From Pseudomonadota bacterium (GTDB taxonomy: Bacteria > Pseudomonadota > Alphaproteobacteria > UBA9655), in NCBI GenBank assembly GCA_021809225.1, contig JAKBAL010000029.1, forward strand, positions 1 through 11,303: a stretch of 11,303 nt of DNA, written 5' to 3'. Below are positions 1 to 7,075 of this stretch, piece after piece. The position numbers and the translations under genes were made by a program. Below the pieces are notes generated by a model. It had not been told where the DNA came from and searched no databases. It saw only the letters and a list, made by a program, of their open reading frames with translations. How positions within the stretch are numbered: position 1 is the stretch's first letter; the number at the start of each line of letters is the position of its first letter.

Positions 1-255
1 AACTTTACGTGCAGCTTCAGCAGCTTGTTGCTGGCGAACTCTTTCTGCGGCTACACGCGCAACTTCAACGCGAGCTCTTTCTGCTTCGACGCGTAGTCTT
101 TCTGCTTCTGCAGCATGCTCTGCAGCAACGCGTAGTCTTTCTGCTTCAACTTTACGTGCAGCTTCAGCAGCTTGTTGCTGGCGAACTCTTTCTGCGGCTA
201 CACGCGCAACTTCAACGCGAGCTCTTTCTGCTTCGACGCGTAGTCTTTCTGCTTC
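1..255 (-). repeat. Perfect 108-bp direct duplication (period 147 bp) in coding sequence
   Basis: Positions 1-108 and 148-255 are identical, giving a period of 147 bases or 49 codons. Each copy encodes a Glu/Arg/Ala/Val-rich helix with AERLRVEAERARV and RQQQAAEAARKV segments. The absence of even synonymous differences points to a very recent duplication or gene conversion. More copies may lie beyond the left edge. Confidence 0.9.
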
Positions 256-1221
256 AGCTTTTGCTGCGGCATCTGCTTTTGCTTTGGCTTCAGCTTGTTT
301 CTTTAGAACTTCAGCTTTTGCTGCGGCATCTGCCTTTTCTCTGGCTTCAGCTTGCTTCTTTAGGACTTCAGCTTTTGCTGCGGCATCTGCCTTTGCTTTG
401 GATTCAGCTTGCTTCTTTAGGGCTTCAGCTTTTGCTGCGGCATCTGCCTTTGCTTTGGATTCAGCTTGCTTCTTTAGGGCTTCAGCTTTTGCTGCGGCAT
501 CTGCCTTTGCTTTGGCTTCAGCTTGTTGTTTCTTTAAGGCTTCTGCCTTCAATTGAGTTTTTGGAGAGTTTTTAGGAGCAGACGTTGTTTTAATAACAGA
601 AGTTGGTGCCTTCGGAACTGGTTTAGCAACAGGGGCTTGAGCCTTAGGGACAGGTTTAGCGGCTGGTTTGGCAGCAGGGGTTTGAGCTTTAGGGACTAGT
701 TTAGCGACTGGTTTAGCAGCAGGGGCTTGAGCCTTACGGACTGGTTTAGCGGCTGGTTTGGCAGCAGGGGTTTGAGCCTTACGGACTGGTTTAGCGGCTG
801 GTTTGGCAGCAGGGGTTTGAGCCTTACGGACTGGTTTAGCAGCTGGCTTAGCAGCAGGGGCTTGAGCCTTACGGACTGGTTTGGCAGCTGGTTTAGCAGC
901 AGGGGCTTGAGCCTTACGGACTGGTTTGGCAGCTGGTTTAGCAGCAGGGGCTTGAGCCTTACGGACTGGTTTGGCAGCTGGGGCTTGAGCCTTACGGACT
1001 GGTTTAGCGGCTGGTTTGGCAGCAGGGGCTTGAGCCTTAAGGACTAGTTTAGCAGCCACAGGTTTAACAATAGGTGCTAGTTTCTTAAGAACCAGTGCTG
1101 GTTTTCCAGACACAACCTTTGTTTCAATCTTTGCATTAAGAGGCAAACTTAAAAAGAAAGAACCAAAAGGAATAGATAAAAAATAAAAAACTACAAAATA
1201 TTTTCTAAAAAAACCATTCAT
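1..1221 (-). CDS. Exported Ala/Lys/Pro-rich modular repeat protein (3' end outside window)
   Basis: Starting from ATG at 1221-1219, the minus strand stays open for 407 codons to position 1 with no stop; I read every codon. The N-terminus (MNGFFRKYFVVFYF...) has Arg/Lys followed by about 20 hydrophobic residues and a possible cleavage site after LNA (residue 30), so it is a signal peptide or an uncleaved signal anchor. Residues about 62-207 are a basic, proline-rich block of 15-residue repeats. Residues 228-323 are five 19-residue Ala/Lys/Glu repeats. Residues 324-407 are a Glu/Arg/Ala-rich helical region containing a 49-residue-period duplication. The layout recalls TolA or TonB-type periplasm-spanning stalks, or surface repeat proteins; the basic repeats also recall histone H1-like tails, but an export signal argues against DNA binding. 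No catalytic domain is visible, and the function is unknown. A GGTGG sequence lies about 8 bases before the ATG. The C-terminal domain, which would decide the role, lies beyond the window. Confidence 0.85.
   Translation of the reverse strand, partial: MNGFFRKYFVVFYFLSIPFGSFFLSLPLNAKIETKVVSGKPALVLKKLAPIVKPVAAKLVLKAQAPAAKPAAKPVRKAQAPAAKPVRKAQAPAAKPAAKPVRKAQAPAAKPAAKPVRKAQAPAAKPAAKPVRKAQTPAAKPAAKPVRKAQTPAAKPAAKPVRKAQAPAAKPVAKLVPKAQTPAAKPAAKPVPKAQAPVAKPVPKAPTSVIKTTSAPKNSPKTQLKAEALKKQQAEAKAKADAAAKAEALKKQAESKAKADAAAKAEALKKQAESKAKADAAAKAEVLKKQAEAREKADAAAKAEVLKKQAEAKAKADAAAKAEAERLRVEAERARVEVARVAAERVRQQQAAEAARKVEAERLRVAAEHAAEAERLRVEAERARVEVARVAAERVRQQQAAEAARKV
253..540 (-). repeat. Tandem 57-bp coding repeat, five copies (19-residue helical unit)
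   Basis: The plus-strand landmark TTCAGCTTTTGCTGCGGC recurs at 253, 310, 367, 424 and 481, exactly 57 bases apart. On the minus strand each unit encodes LKKQAEAKAKADAAAKAEA with small changes (Ala to Ser at unit position 7, one Arg-for-Ala type change). The Ala/Lys/Glu/Asp content predicts a long continuous helix, as in TolA domain II. An extra Gln occurs in the first unit, near 523-528. Confidence 0.93.
601..1038 (-). repeat. Tandem 45-bp coding repeat (15-residue Lys/Ala/Pro unit)
   Basis: Read on the minus strand, the unit encodes KAQAPAAKPAAKPVR. Copies begin every 45 bases (plus-strand landmark AGGGG at 631, 676, 721, 766, 811, 856, 901, 946 and 1024). One shortened 33-base unit (KAQAPAAKPVR) lies between the 946 and 1024 landmarks, so the reading frame is kept. 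Outer copies are diverged (for example PVPKAP near 601-630), while central copies are almost identical. This is the pattern of recent slippage or unequal recombination inside a coding region. Confidence 0.93.
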
Positions 1222-1394
1222 AAAACCACCATAATAAAAAACAAATAACAAGCTTACATTTACATAAACATCCTAACCCTCAATTACAACGTCTTTTTTA
1301 TTTTTTTTTATTTTTGTAGAGCTCCATAGGTTTTATCGACACGAAAGAAAAGATAATCCTTAGCAACAAAATTCTCAGGCCAAGAAGCGCTAGG

Positions 1395-1426
1395 TTTTCC
1401 CTCGCCTTTGCGAAGGCGAGGGAAAA
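1395..1426. repeat. Perfect 14-bp inverted repeat (hairpin)
   Basis: TTTTCCCTCGCCTT (1395-1408) pairs with AAGGCGAGGGAAAA (1413-1426) around a TGCG loop. It sits 10 bases after the stop of the minus-strand exported protein gene, so it could help end that transcript. However, neither strand has a T-run immediately after the stem, so it is not a standard intrinsic terminator. It could be a dispersed palindromic element; the CGAAGGCG core also occurs in the hairpin at 7776-7802. Confidence 0.75.
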
Positions 1427-1436
1427 CAGATTGTGA

Positions 1437-2318
1437 TTATTGAATTCTAAACTCCATGAGATCAGTATCAATCGTATGAATAAACTTGGTTGCAACAATC
1501 ATTTCGTTTGGTAGTTTACCTCGATCCTCTTCTGGCCAAAACTCTTTAAACACAGAATTTTCTTCTAAGCTAAATCCTGCGGCCTTATAAGCCCCCCTTA
1601 CAGAATTCTCTAAAGCCGTATAAGACATTAAAAGACAAGGAATGCCTTGCTCTTTATCAGTAGGATAAGTATGCATAGGATAGTTCTGGTCAAAGAGTTT
1701 CCTAATAAATGCAGATGTTCCCTTAATCATATCAGTCATCATTTCTTGGTCATTTAAGAGTTTTTCAGTTGGCATAAAGCGCATACGAACCATACTCGAC
1801 TTCCCATCATTTACAGGTCGATACTTTCCAAAATATGGTTCCTCACTATTATCCGCATCATATGTCATAAGACCTTTAGCTTGGTAATATTTTAGAATTT
1901 CATCTTGCTCTACTGGGTATGAAACAGCTCTTGGCATGGTATGAAGCTCGACAATAGCCAAGGGAATTTGCGCCTCATTTTCGATAAGAAAGGGGCGATA
2001 GATGGGCTGTCTTTCGTTGACTCTTTTTTGCCAGCTAGAAATACTGTTGAGGTCATCTGGATTTGGCATATAAACCCTTTTGGTAGACTGTTGGTCAGCA
2101 AGCACAGCTTGTACCTGACGTCCATCTTCTTCTCCAATACCTATAGATCTCGCAGCCCAGGTCTTTGTCAAAGGACGAAATACAAACGAATTAAATCTGG
2201 GATATTCTGACTGCGCATCGATATATCCTTCTCCTTCATAATCTGGACCCGCTTTCAAGTTAGAAGGAACCCACGCATATATACAAACGCAGGCCAATAG
2301 CATAAATATTTTCTTCAT
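1437..2318 (-). CDS. Exported protein with GNAT acetyltransferase-like signatures
   Basis: This is a 293-residue protein. It starts with a signal peptide (MKKIFMLLACVCIYAW) and likely cleavage after LKA at residue 23; LLAC at 7-10 is a poor lipobox and very close to the N-terminus, so I favour signal peptidase I. The ATG is supported by AAGGAAAG about 8 bases upstream. Inside, residues 47-125 read like the N-terminal half of a RimJ-type GNAT fold: FRPLT at the first strand, a WQKRV helix, and the strand pair PFLIENEAQIPLAIVEL. Residues 237-249 (ENSVRGAYKAAGF) match the GNAT motif in which an Asn-containing helix leads to a Tyr and Gly-Phe. A clear acetyl-CoA-binding Gly loop is not obvious. 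An exported GNAT would be unusual because acetyl-CoA is cytosolic; it may be an effector acting in a host, or a degenerate fold with another role. The gene call is firm and the function tentative. Confidence 0.8.
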   Translation of the reverse strand: MKKIFMLLACVCIYAWVPSNLKAGPDYEGEGYIDAQSEYPRFNSFVFRPLTKTWAARSIGIGEEDGRQVQAVLADQQSTKRVYMPNPDDLNSISSWQKRVNERQPIYRPFLIENEAQIPLAIVELHTMPRAVSYPVEQDEILKYYQAKGLMTYDADNSEEPYFGKYRPVNDGKSSMVRMRFMPTEKLLNDQEMMTDMIKGTSAFIRKLFDQNYPMHTYPTDKEQGIPCLLMSYTALENSVRGAYKAAGFSLEENSVFKEFWPEEDRGKLPNEMIVATKFIHTIDTDLMEFRIQ

Positions 2319-2540
2319 TTTATTACTTTCCTTTCTAATAAGATATATATAAAAAATATCGTTTTTATAACGATTCTAAAATAATAACTTCGTTCTAGCT
2401 CTTTATAAAGTAGAAATAAAAAGAAAAATTAAGCTCTATCTCCCTTCTCTAAACCTCGTATCTGATGAATAATAATCCTTTTTCTTGCCAGGCTTCATAT
2501 CATCTGCTAGGGAGAAGCAATAGATGTAAAGGAGTTTGCC

Positions 2541-3395
2541 ATGAGCTGGTTTACCACTTTCGTACGCCCAAAGATCAATGCCTTAATTCGGAAAAATGAA
2601 ATTCCTGATAACCTTTGGCATCAATGCAACCACTGTGAGCAAATGGTGTTCCACAAGGATTTGGTGACCCACCTTTATGTTTGTCGCCATTGCAACCATC
2701 ACATGCGCATCCCTGTCAAAATGCGTCTTACGACTCTTTTTGACCAAGGAGACTATGTGCGGATCTCTTTCCCTTCCGTTCCTGTTGATCCTTTAAAATT
2801 TAAAGATTCGAAAAAATATCCAGATCGCCTGAAAGCAGCCCGAGCTCTTACAAATGAGGAAGACGCTATCATTGTAGCTGAGGGCATGATTGGGGGACAT
2901 CCTGTTGTTATTGCTGCTTTTGATTTTTCTTTTATTGGCGGTTCTATGGGAATGGCCGTGGGAGAAGGACTCGTGAAAGGGGCTGCACGCGCTACAGAGC
3001 TTAAAGCTGCTTATATTACAATTCCTTCCTCAGGAGGAGCACGCATGCAAGAAGGCATCCTCTCTCTCATGCAAATGCCCCGCTCCATCATTGCCGTTGA
3101 GCAAGTCAAAGAAGCAGGATTACCTTACATTACCATTCTAACAAACCCAACCACAGGAGGGGTTGCCGCTTCTTTTGGGATGTTAGGAGATATTGCGATT
3201 GCTGAACCGGGAGCTATCATTGGATTTACAGGGGCTCGCGTCCTTCAAGAAACCATACGCCATGCCCTTCCCCCTGGCTTTCAAAGCGCTGAATTTCAGT
3301 TCGACCACGGGATGGTGGATATGGTTATTCCGCGTGCAGAGATCCGGACAAAGCTCATTGATATTTTAGGAGTCTTAATGGGGAAAGGGCATTAA
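2541..3395 (+). CDS. accD: Acetyl-CoA carboxylase carboxyltransferase subunit beta
   Basis: AccD pairs with AccA to form the carboxyltransferase of acetyl-CoA carboxylase. It transfers the carboxyl group from biotinylated AccB to acetyl-CoA to give malonyl-CoA for fatty-acid synthesis in the cytoplasm. The 284 residues carry the N-terminal zinc ribbon (Cys 29, 32, 48, 51). They also carry the crotonase-like core, with IGGSMGMAVGE (132-142), SSGGARMQEG (163-172) and the TTGGVAASFGMLGD stretch (204-217). Length and motifs are those of a complete family member. The start is supported by AAAGGAG about 9 bases upstream. In many proteobacteria accD adjoins folC or trpA; here it stands alone between a divergent exported-protein gene and convergent comM, with only 21 bases to comM and no clear terminator between them. 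Confidence 0.97.
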   Translation: MSWFTTFVRPKINALIRKNEIPDNLWHQCNHCEQMVFHKDLVTHLYVCRHCNHHMRIPVKMRLTTLFDQGDYVRISFPSVPVDPLKFKDSKKYPDRLKAARALTNEEDAIIVAEGMIGGHPVVIAAFDFSFIGGSMGMAVGEGLVKGAARATELKAAYITIPSSGGARMQEGILSLMQMPRSIIAVEQVKEAGLPYITILTNPTTGGVAASFGMLGDIAIAEPGAIIGFTGARVLQETIRHALPPGFQSAEFQFDHGMVDMVIPRAEIRTKLIDILGVLMGKGH

Positions 3396-3416
3396 GTTTC
3401 AGATCTACTTGAGATT

Positions 3417-4931
3417 TCAAGAAAAACAAAGACGCCGATAGCTTAAAGCTTCGGCAATATGGTCTGCTAAAACAGAGGGTGCCCCTCCCATGTCCGCTAG
3501 CGTCCGGGCAACTCTTAAAACCCGCCGATAGCCACGAGCAGAAAGCTTAAAGTTTTCTGCTGCTTTTTTCAAAAGAGCGAGACCGGCATCATCGGGTGCC
3601 GCAATCTGATCCAAAAGTTCCCCATCTGCATGAGCATTCAGGCGGATGTATGTCCCTAACGCCTGATATCTTTCTTCTTGAATAAGACGCGCTTTTTTTA
3701 CCCGCGCTGCCACGAGTGAACTTTTTTCTCCCGTTGACTGCCGCGTAAGATCCTCTGCTGAAACTTCTGGCACTTCTATATGTAAATCAATACGATCAAA
3801 AAGAGGGCCTGATATCTTTGATTGGTAATCTAAAGCACATTTGGGAGCACGAGAGCACGCCCGACTTGCATCCGATACATAGCCACAACGACAGGGGTTC
3901 ATCGCGGCAACAAGTTGAACGCAAGACGGATAGGTCACGTGGGCATTGGCTCTAGCCACAATTGTTTTCCCAGATTCTAAAGGTTGACGAAGCGCTTCAA
4001 GGGCCCCGCGCGCAAACTCAGGTAACTCATCTAAAAATAACACGCCATGATGAGCAAGCGATATTTCTCCAGGTTGAACTCTGAGCCCTCCTCCCACAAG
4101 CGCAGGCATGGAGGCGGAATGATGGGGATCTCGAAAGGGACGTGTGCGCACAAGCTTCCCTTCATTAAGTCTCCCTGCCAAACTTTGGATCATTGTAACT
4201 TCCAAAGCTTCTGAGGGCGTTAAGGGGGGGAGAATTCCTGGAAGACGCGCCGCCAACATGGATTTTCCAGAACCAGGGGGACCTAACATCAACAAATTAT
4301 GGCCGCCTGATGCTGTGATTTCAAGAGCTCGTTTAGCTGTTTCTTGTCCCTTAATATCACGCAAATCAAGAATTTTTTGAATACTTGTCTCTTCCATTAA
4401 TGGCTCGGGCTTTGAGAGAACTTGAGTTCCTTTAAAATGGTTAATAAGAGACAGGAGAGACTCGGCTGCCAAGATATTAATATCACCTGCCCAAGCGGCC
4501 TCCCCTCCACAAACTTTGGGGCAAATAATTCCCTTTTCAAGGGATGCTGCGTGAATCGCTGCTGGCAAAACCCCCGAGATGGGAGCCAGACGACCATCAA
4601 GAGAAAGCTCTCCCAACACCACATATTCCCCGAGGATATCAGAAGGAATGACCTTCATCGTCGCTAAAAGCCCTAAAGCAATGGGAAGGTCATAATGACT
4701 TCCTTCCTTTTGAACATCCGCGGGAGCAAGATTGATCGTTATTCTTCGATAGGGGAGAGAAAGGCCCATGGCATGGAAGGCTGAACGCACACGTTCTTTT
4801 GATTCTCCAACGGCTTTATCCGGCAGTCCCACAATGGCAAAGCCAGGCATGCCAGAGGAAATCTGAACTTGGACGTCTATGGTGGTAACATCCACTCCTT
4901 GAAAAGAAACCGTATTAAGACGTGAAAACAC
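3417..4931 (-). CDS. comM: ComM/YifB-family AAA+ ATPase (Mg-chelatase-like)
   Basis: The 504-residue protein has the full family layout: an N-terminal Lon-protease-like fold, a Mg-chelatase-type AAA+ core and a C-terminal helical domain. Walker A is GPPGSGKS (217-224) and Walker B is GVLFLDELPE (296-305). The family Cys cluster is present (NPCRCG, then Cys 359 and 365). In naturally transformable bacteria ComM is a hexameric helicase that promotes branch migration during integration of incoming DNA; non-competent bacteria also keep it. The start is GTG at 4931-4929: an in-frame TGA lies 15 bases upstream, and a purine-rich GGGGAGGGGGG tract directly before the GTG serves as ribosome binding site. 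The ATG at 4947-4945 is out of frame. It is the last gene of the rsmI-yraN-dolP-comM set, 25 bases after the lipoprotein gene. Confidence 0.95.
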   Translation of the reverse strand: MFSRLNTVSFQGVDVTTIDVQVQISSGMPGFAIVGLPDKAVGESKERVRSAFHAMGLSLPYRRITINLAPADVQKEGSHYDLPIALGLLATMKVIPSDILGEYVVLGELSLDGRLAPISGVLPAAIHAASLEKGIICPKVCGGEAAWAGDINILAAESLLSLINHFKGTQVLSKPEPLMEETSIQKILDLRDIKGQETAKRALEITASGGHNLLMLGPPGSGKSMLAARLPGILPPLTPSEALEVTMIQSLAGRLNEGKLVRTRPFRDPHHSASMPALVGGGLRVQPGEISLAHHGVLFLDELPEFARGALEALRQPLESGKTIVARANAHVTYPSCVQLVAAMNPCRCGYVSDASRACSRAPKCALDYQSKISGPLFDRIDLHIEVPEVSAEDLTRQSTGEKSSLVAARVKKARLIQEERYQALGTYIRLNAHADGELLDQIAAPDDAGLALLKKAAENFKLSARGYRRVLRVARTLADMGGAPSVLADHIAEALSYRRLCFS

Positions 4932-4956
4932 TCCCCCCTCCCCTCATGCTTAGTGA

Positions 4957-5526
4957 TTACGGTTGCCCTTTAACAACCTCAATTAAATTCACAACTTTTT
5001 TAACGCCTGTAATGTCATAGGCTGCATCAATGACGCTTTGCATTTCTTCTTTTGAATAAGCTGTCCCAAAAATATAAATGACTTTATCAAAGGTCGTTAC
5101 AAGGTAATTAGGAGCCATAACATCCTCATCAGCATATAAGGTCGCTTTCAGTTTCGTTGTCATCCACCCATCGCGTGCATATTCAGAAAGACCATCTTCT
5201 CCTTGTATATTCATTCCATCAATGACTTCTTTAACCCCCACAACATCTTTGGCGGCGCGGAGGGCATTGGTTTTTGATACTTCACTTGCGGCAATACCGG
5301 TTAAAAGGATGCGCCCCTTATAGGCGGTCACCTCAATTTCTGAAGCGTCTGAAAGCTTATCTGAAATCTCTGTATCCACTTCCATCCGCAAGATTTGATC
5401 ACTTGCAACGCCCGTAATACCGCGCTCCTCAACGGCACTCATTCCCACAGCTCCGATTCCACCGACTGCAGCAAGACCACACCCTGAAAGAAGGAGAGGA
5501 AGAAAAAGAGTACATTTTTTTAACAT
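4957..5526 (-). CDS. dolP: DolP-like outer-membrane lipoprotein with two BON domains
   Basis: With the ATG at 5526, the protein has 189 residues, close to the 191 of E. coli DolP (YraP). It begins MLKKCTLFLPLLLSGC, a lipoprotein signal with lipobox LSGC and lipidated Cys16. Two BON domains follow: about 48-108 (EVTAYKGRILLTG and GVKEV) and about 118-185 (DGWMTTKLKATL, VIYIFG, GVKKVVN). DolP supports outer-membrane integrity and phospholipid-dependent envelope functions in enterobacteria; an outer-membrane location here follows from family knowledge. An upstream in-frame ATG at 5538 directly abuts the yraN stop, but GGAGA lies at proper spacing before the second ATG, so 5526 is preferred. It shares the operon with yraN and rsmI, as in E. 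coli. BON proteins vary, so orthology is likely but not proven. Confidence 0.9.
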   Translation of the reverse strand: MLKKCTLFLPLLLSGCGLAAVGGIGAVGMSAVEERGITGVASDQILRMEVDTEISDKLSDASEIEVTAYKGRILLTGIAASEVSKTNALRAAKDVVGVKEVIDGMNIQGEDGLSEYARDGWMTTKLKATLYADEDVMAPNYLVTTFDKVIYIFGTAYSKEEMQSVIDAAYDITGVKKVVNLIEVVKGQP

Positions 5527-5538
5527 ATAAATCTCCAT

Positions 5539-5904
5539 CTAGTGAGACAGCCAAGCCCCTTGAATATGGTAGGGCCACTTCCAAGGGCAGATTAAGATAA
5601 CATCAAATCGCAAATCAAGAGAGAAAGATTTACACCTTAAATAATAGAGAAGTGTCCTTTCAATGCGCCGCTGCTGAAAGGAAGTCAAGGCCATTGATGC
5701 CTCTTCAAGAGTCGCTCTCCTTTTCACTTCAACAGCAACGAGCGTTTTACCTTTACGAGCCAAAAGGTCAATTTCTCCAACGGGCGTTTTAAACCGCTTT
5801 TCAAGAATTTCATATCCTTTAAGGCGCAGATAAAAAGCGGCAATTTTTTCGGACCATTGACCTTTAAGATAGGCGCGTTTTCTCGGGTTTAAGGGAAAGC
5901 GCAC
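5539..5904 (-). CDS. yraN: YraN (UPF0102) nuclease-fold protein
   Basis: The product is a small restriction-endonuclease-like fold protein of unsettled function, generally found next to rsmI. From the GTG at 5904 it has 121 residues, the usual family length. It contains GQWSEKIAAFYLRLKGYEIL (15-34), the catalytic-type pattern PVGEIDLLAR (41-50) and VAVEVKRR (56-63), and the C-terminal RFDVI strand. The reading frame extends to a TTG at 5949, but that codon has no ribosome binding site. The GTG has GAGAGG about 9 bases upstream, so I chose it. It overlaps the rsmI 3' end by 41 bases, which suggests coupled translation. The stop codon is directly followed by an ATG of the lipoprotein frame. Confidence 0.93.
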   Translation of the reverse strand: MRFPLNPRKRAYLKGQWSEKIAAFYLRLKGYEILEKRFKTPVGEIDLLARKGKTLVAVEVKRRATLEEASMALTSFQQRRIERTLLYYLRCKSFSLDLRFDVILICPWKWPYHIQGAWLSH

Positions 5905-6697
5905 GTTGATATACCTCTCGTTTTGATCGTCCAAAGGCTTTTGAAACAAGGTCTGCAGCTTCCTTGACGGAATAGAGCGCCAGAGCTTTTTCTAAGTGTG
6001 CCTCAAGATCTTCTTGCCTAAAAGAGGAAAGTGAAGCCCCCCCTTCAATCACAATCACAATCTCTCCCCGCGGTGGATGGGATTCATAATGGGTGATCAA
6101 GTCAGAAAGTAACCCTCGTTGAACTTCTTCGTAAAGTTTGGTCATTTCCCGGCAAATAGCTCCTTCCCGATTTCCCAGGACATCGAGGGCATCCTTTAAA
6201 AAAGCGACCATCCTTTTAGGAGATTCAAAAAAAAGAAGAGTAGATTGAATCTCTTTGATATCTTCCAAGGCAGCCTTCCGCGCACCTTGTTTTGAGGATA
6301 AAAACCCACAGAAGAAAAACCGATCAGGCGAAAGGCCTGAAAGGCAGAGAGCCATCAGAGGCGCTGATGGCCCAGGAATGACAGTGTAGGGTAACTGTTC
6401 TTTTTGACAAGCTCCCACAAGCTTAAACCCAGGGTCTGAAATCAGAGGCAGCCCCCCATCCGTGATATAAGCGACTTTCTTTCCTTCCTTTAAAAGCGTC
6501 AAAATGCGCGGGCGCATGTGTTCAGCATTATGATCATGGTAAGAAAGAAGAGGCTTTGAAATTCCATAGTGGTTAAGGAGTTTTGATGAAACCCGTTTAT
6601 CCTCGCACGCAATCACGGCCACCTCTTTCAAGACCTGAAGAGCCCTTAGGGTGATATCCATCAAATTTCCAATAGGTGTTGCGACGAAATATAGCAT
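5864..6697 (-). CDS. rsmI: 16S rRNA (cytidine-1402 2'-O)-methyltransferase RsmI
   Basis: RsmI uses S-adenosylmethionine to methylate the ribose of C1402 in the decoding centre of 16S rRNA. The 277 residues show the tetrapyrrole-methylase-like fold. Visible motifs are YFVATPIGNLMDITLRAL at the N-terminus, ACEDKR (30-35), SYHDHNAEH (52-60), ITDGGLPLISDPG (78-90) and VIPGPSA (106-112). The family norm for the fourth is SDAGTPLISDPG, so Gly-Leu replaces Ala-Gly-Thr locally, which is a mild variant. The ATG at 6697 begins right at the family N-terminus; an in-frame TTG two codons earlier is also possible, and neither has a strong ribosome binding site. It is first in the rsmI-yraN-dolP-comM set. 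Confidence 0.95.
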   Translation of the reverse strand: MLYFVATPIGNLMDITLRALQVLKEVAVIACEDKRVSSKLLNHYGISKPLLSYHDHNAEHMRPRILTLLKEGKKVAYITDGGLPLISDPGFKLVGACQKEQLPYTVIPGPSAPLMALCLSGLSPDRFFFCGFLSSKQGARKAALEDIKEIQSTLLFFESPKRMVAFLKDALDVLGNREGAICREMTKLYEEVQRGLLSDLITHYESHPPRGEIVIVIEGGASLSSFRQEDLEAHLEKALALYSVKEAADLVSKAFGRSKREVYQRALSLKPEKTRLS

Positions 6698-7075
6698 TTT
6701 CAAAGTTTACGCGTCGCCATCATCGCTGTAAAGGATAGGAATTATTTAAGAATCGTATCAGTCGGAAGCCATTGAATTTACAAATCTATATGCTATTAGC
6801 TTAATTATAACCTAACCACACAGCGTCATGTATGGACCTGCCGAGAGCGTCAGTTTATTTTTTCCTAATTGGTGTTAGCTTCTTGAAAAGGGGCAGCTTT
6901 TAGATGAAGAACATCCCTCCACCTTTTAACCCCCCCTTCTCTTAAAAAATGATTTCATTCACAATTCATACCGACAAATTTATTTTTAAAATTCATCAGT
7001 GAATAACGAAGGTTTTCATCTCATTCGGCTTGTGCTAAACTTTCTGACATTATTAACGAACGAGTTAAATTTTTT
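6698..7075. other. Divergent intergenic region between rsmI and greA
   Basis: These 378 bases hold no convincing gene. Seen: a perfect TATAAT on the minus strand at 6809-6804; a weak imperfect hairpin (CTGCCG ... CGTCAG, about 6838-6853) followed by a T-rich stretch on the plus strand; and a weak plus-strand promoter-like pair before greA (TTGTGC 7030-7035, TATTAA 7051-7056, spacing only 15). An eight-codon minus-strand reading frame (MMATRKL, 6723-6700) ends two bases before the rsmI ATG; it is probably chance. The region is AT-rich and most likely carries both promoters and a roughly 100-base rsmI leader. Confidence 0.6.
6804..6809 (-). promoter_or_regulatory. Candidate -10 box for the rsmI operon
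   Basis: The plus strand reads ATTATA, which is TATAAT on the minus strand, about 107 bases upstream of the rsmI ATG and in the right orientation. No good -35 box lies 16-18 bases further up (TACATG at 17), so this is a suggestion based on the exact -10 match only. Confidence 0.3.

Noticed and set aside
1..1041. Direct repeats considered as a CRISPR array or satellite DNA
   Set aside because: Periods are exact multiples of three, no unique spacers exist, and the sequence reads as protein.
9..1047. Plus-strand reading frames (9-575, 284-556, 727-1047) over the repeat region
   Set aside because: They are mirror frames created by the repeats. The minus strand has one continuous frame with a signal sequence and start; the plus frames give Leu/Gln- or Trp/Phe-rich low-complexity chains without recognisable domains.
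1395..1426. Hairpin as a standard intrinsic terminator
   Set aside because: No T-run follows the stem on either strand; kept only as a palindrome.
1298..1498. Minus-strand 66-codon frame
   Set aside because: It overlaps the end of the exported-protein gene and runs through an A/T tract and the hairpin, with no ribosome binding site or domain.
4144..4667. Frames within comM (4144-4380, 4397-4624, 4422-4667)
   Set aside because: They are shadows of the strongly conserved comM coding sequence.
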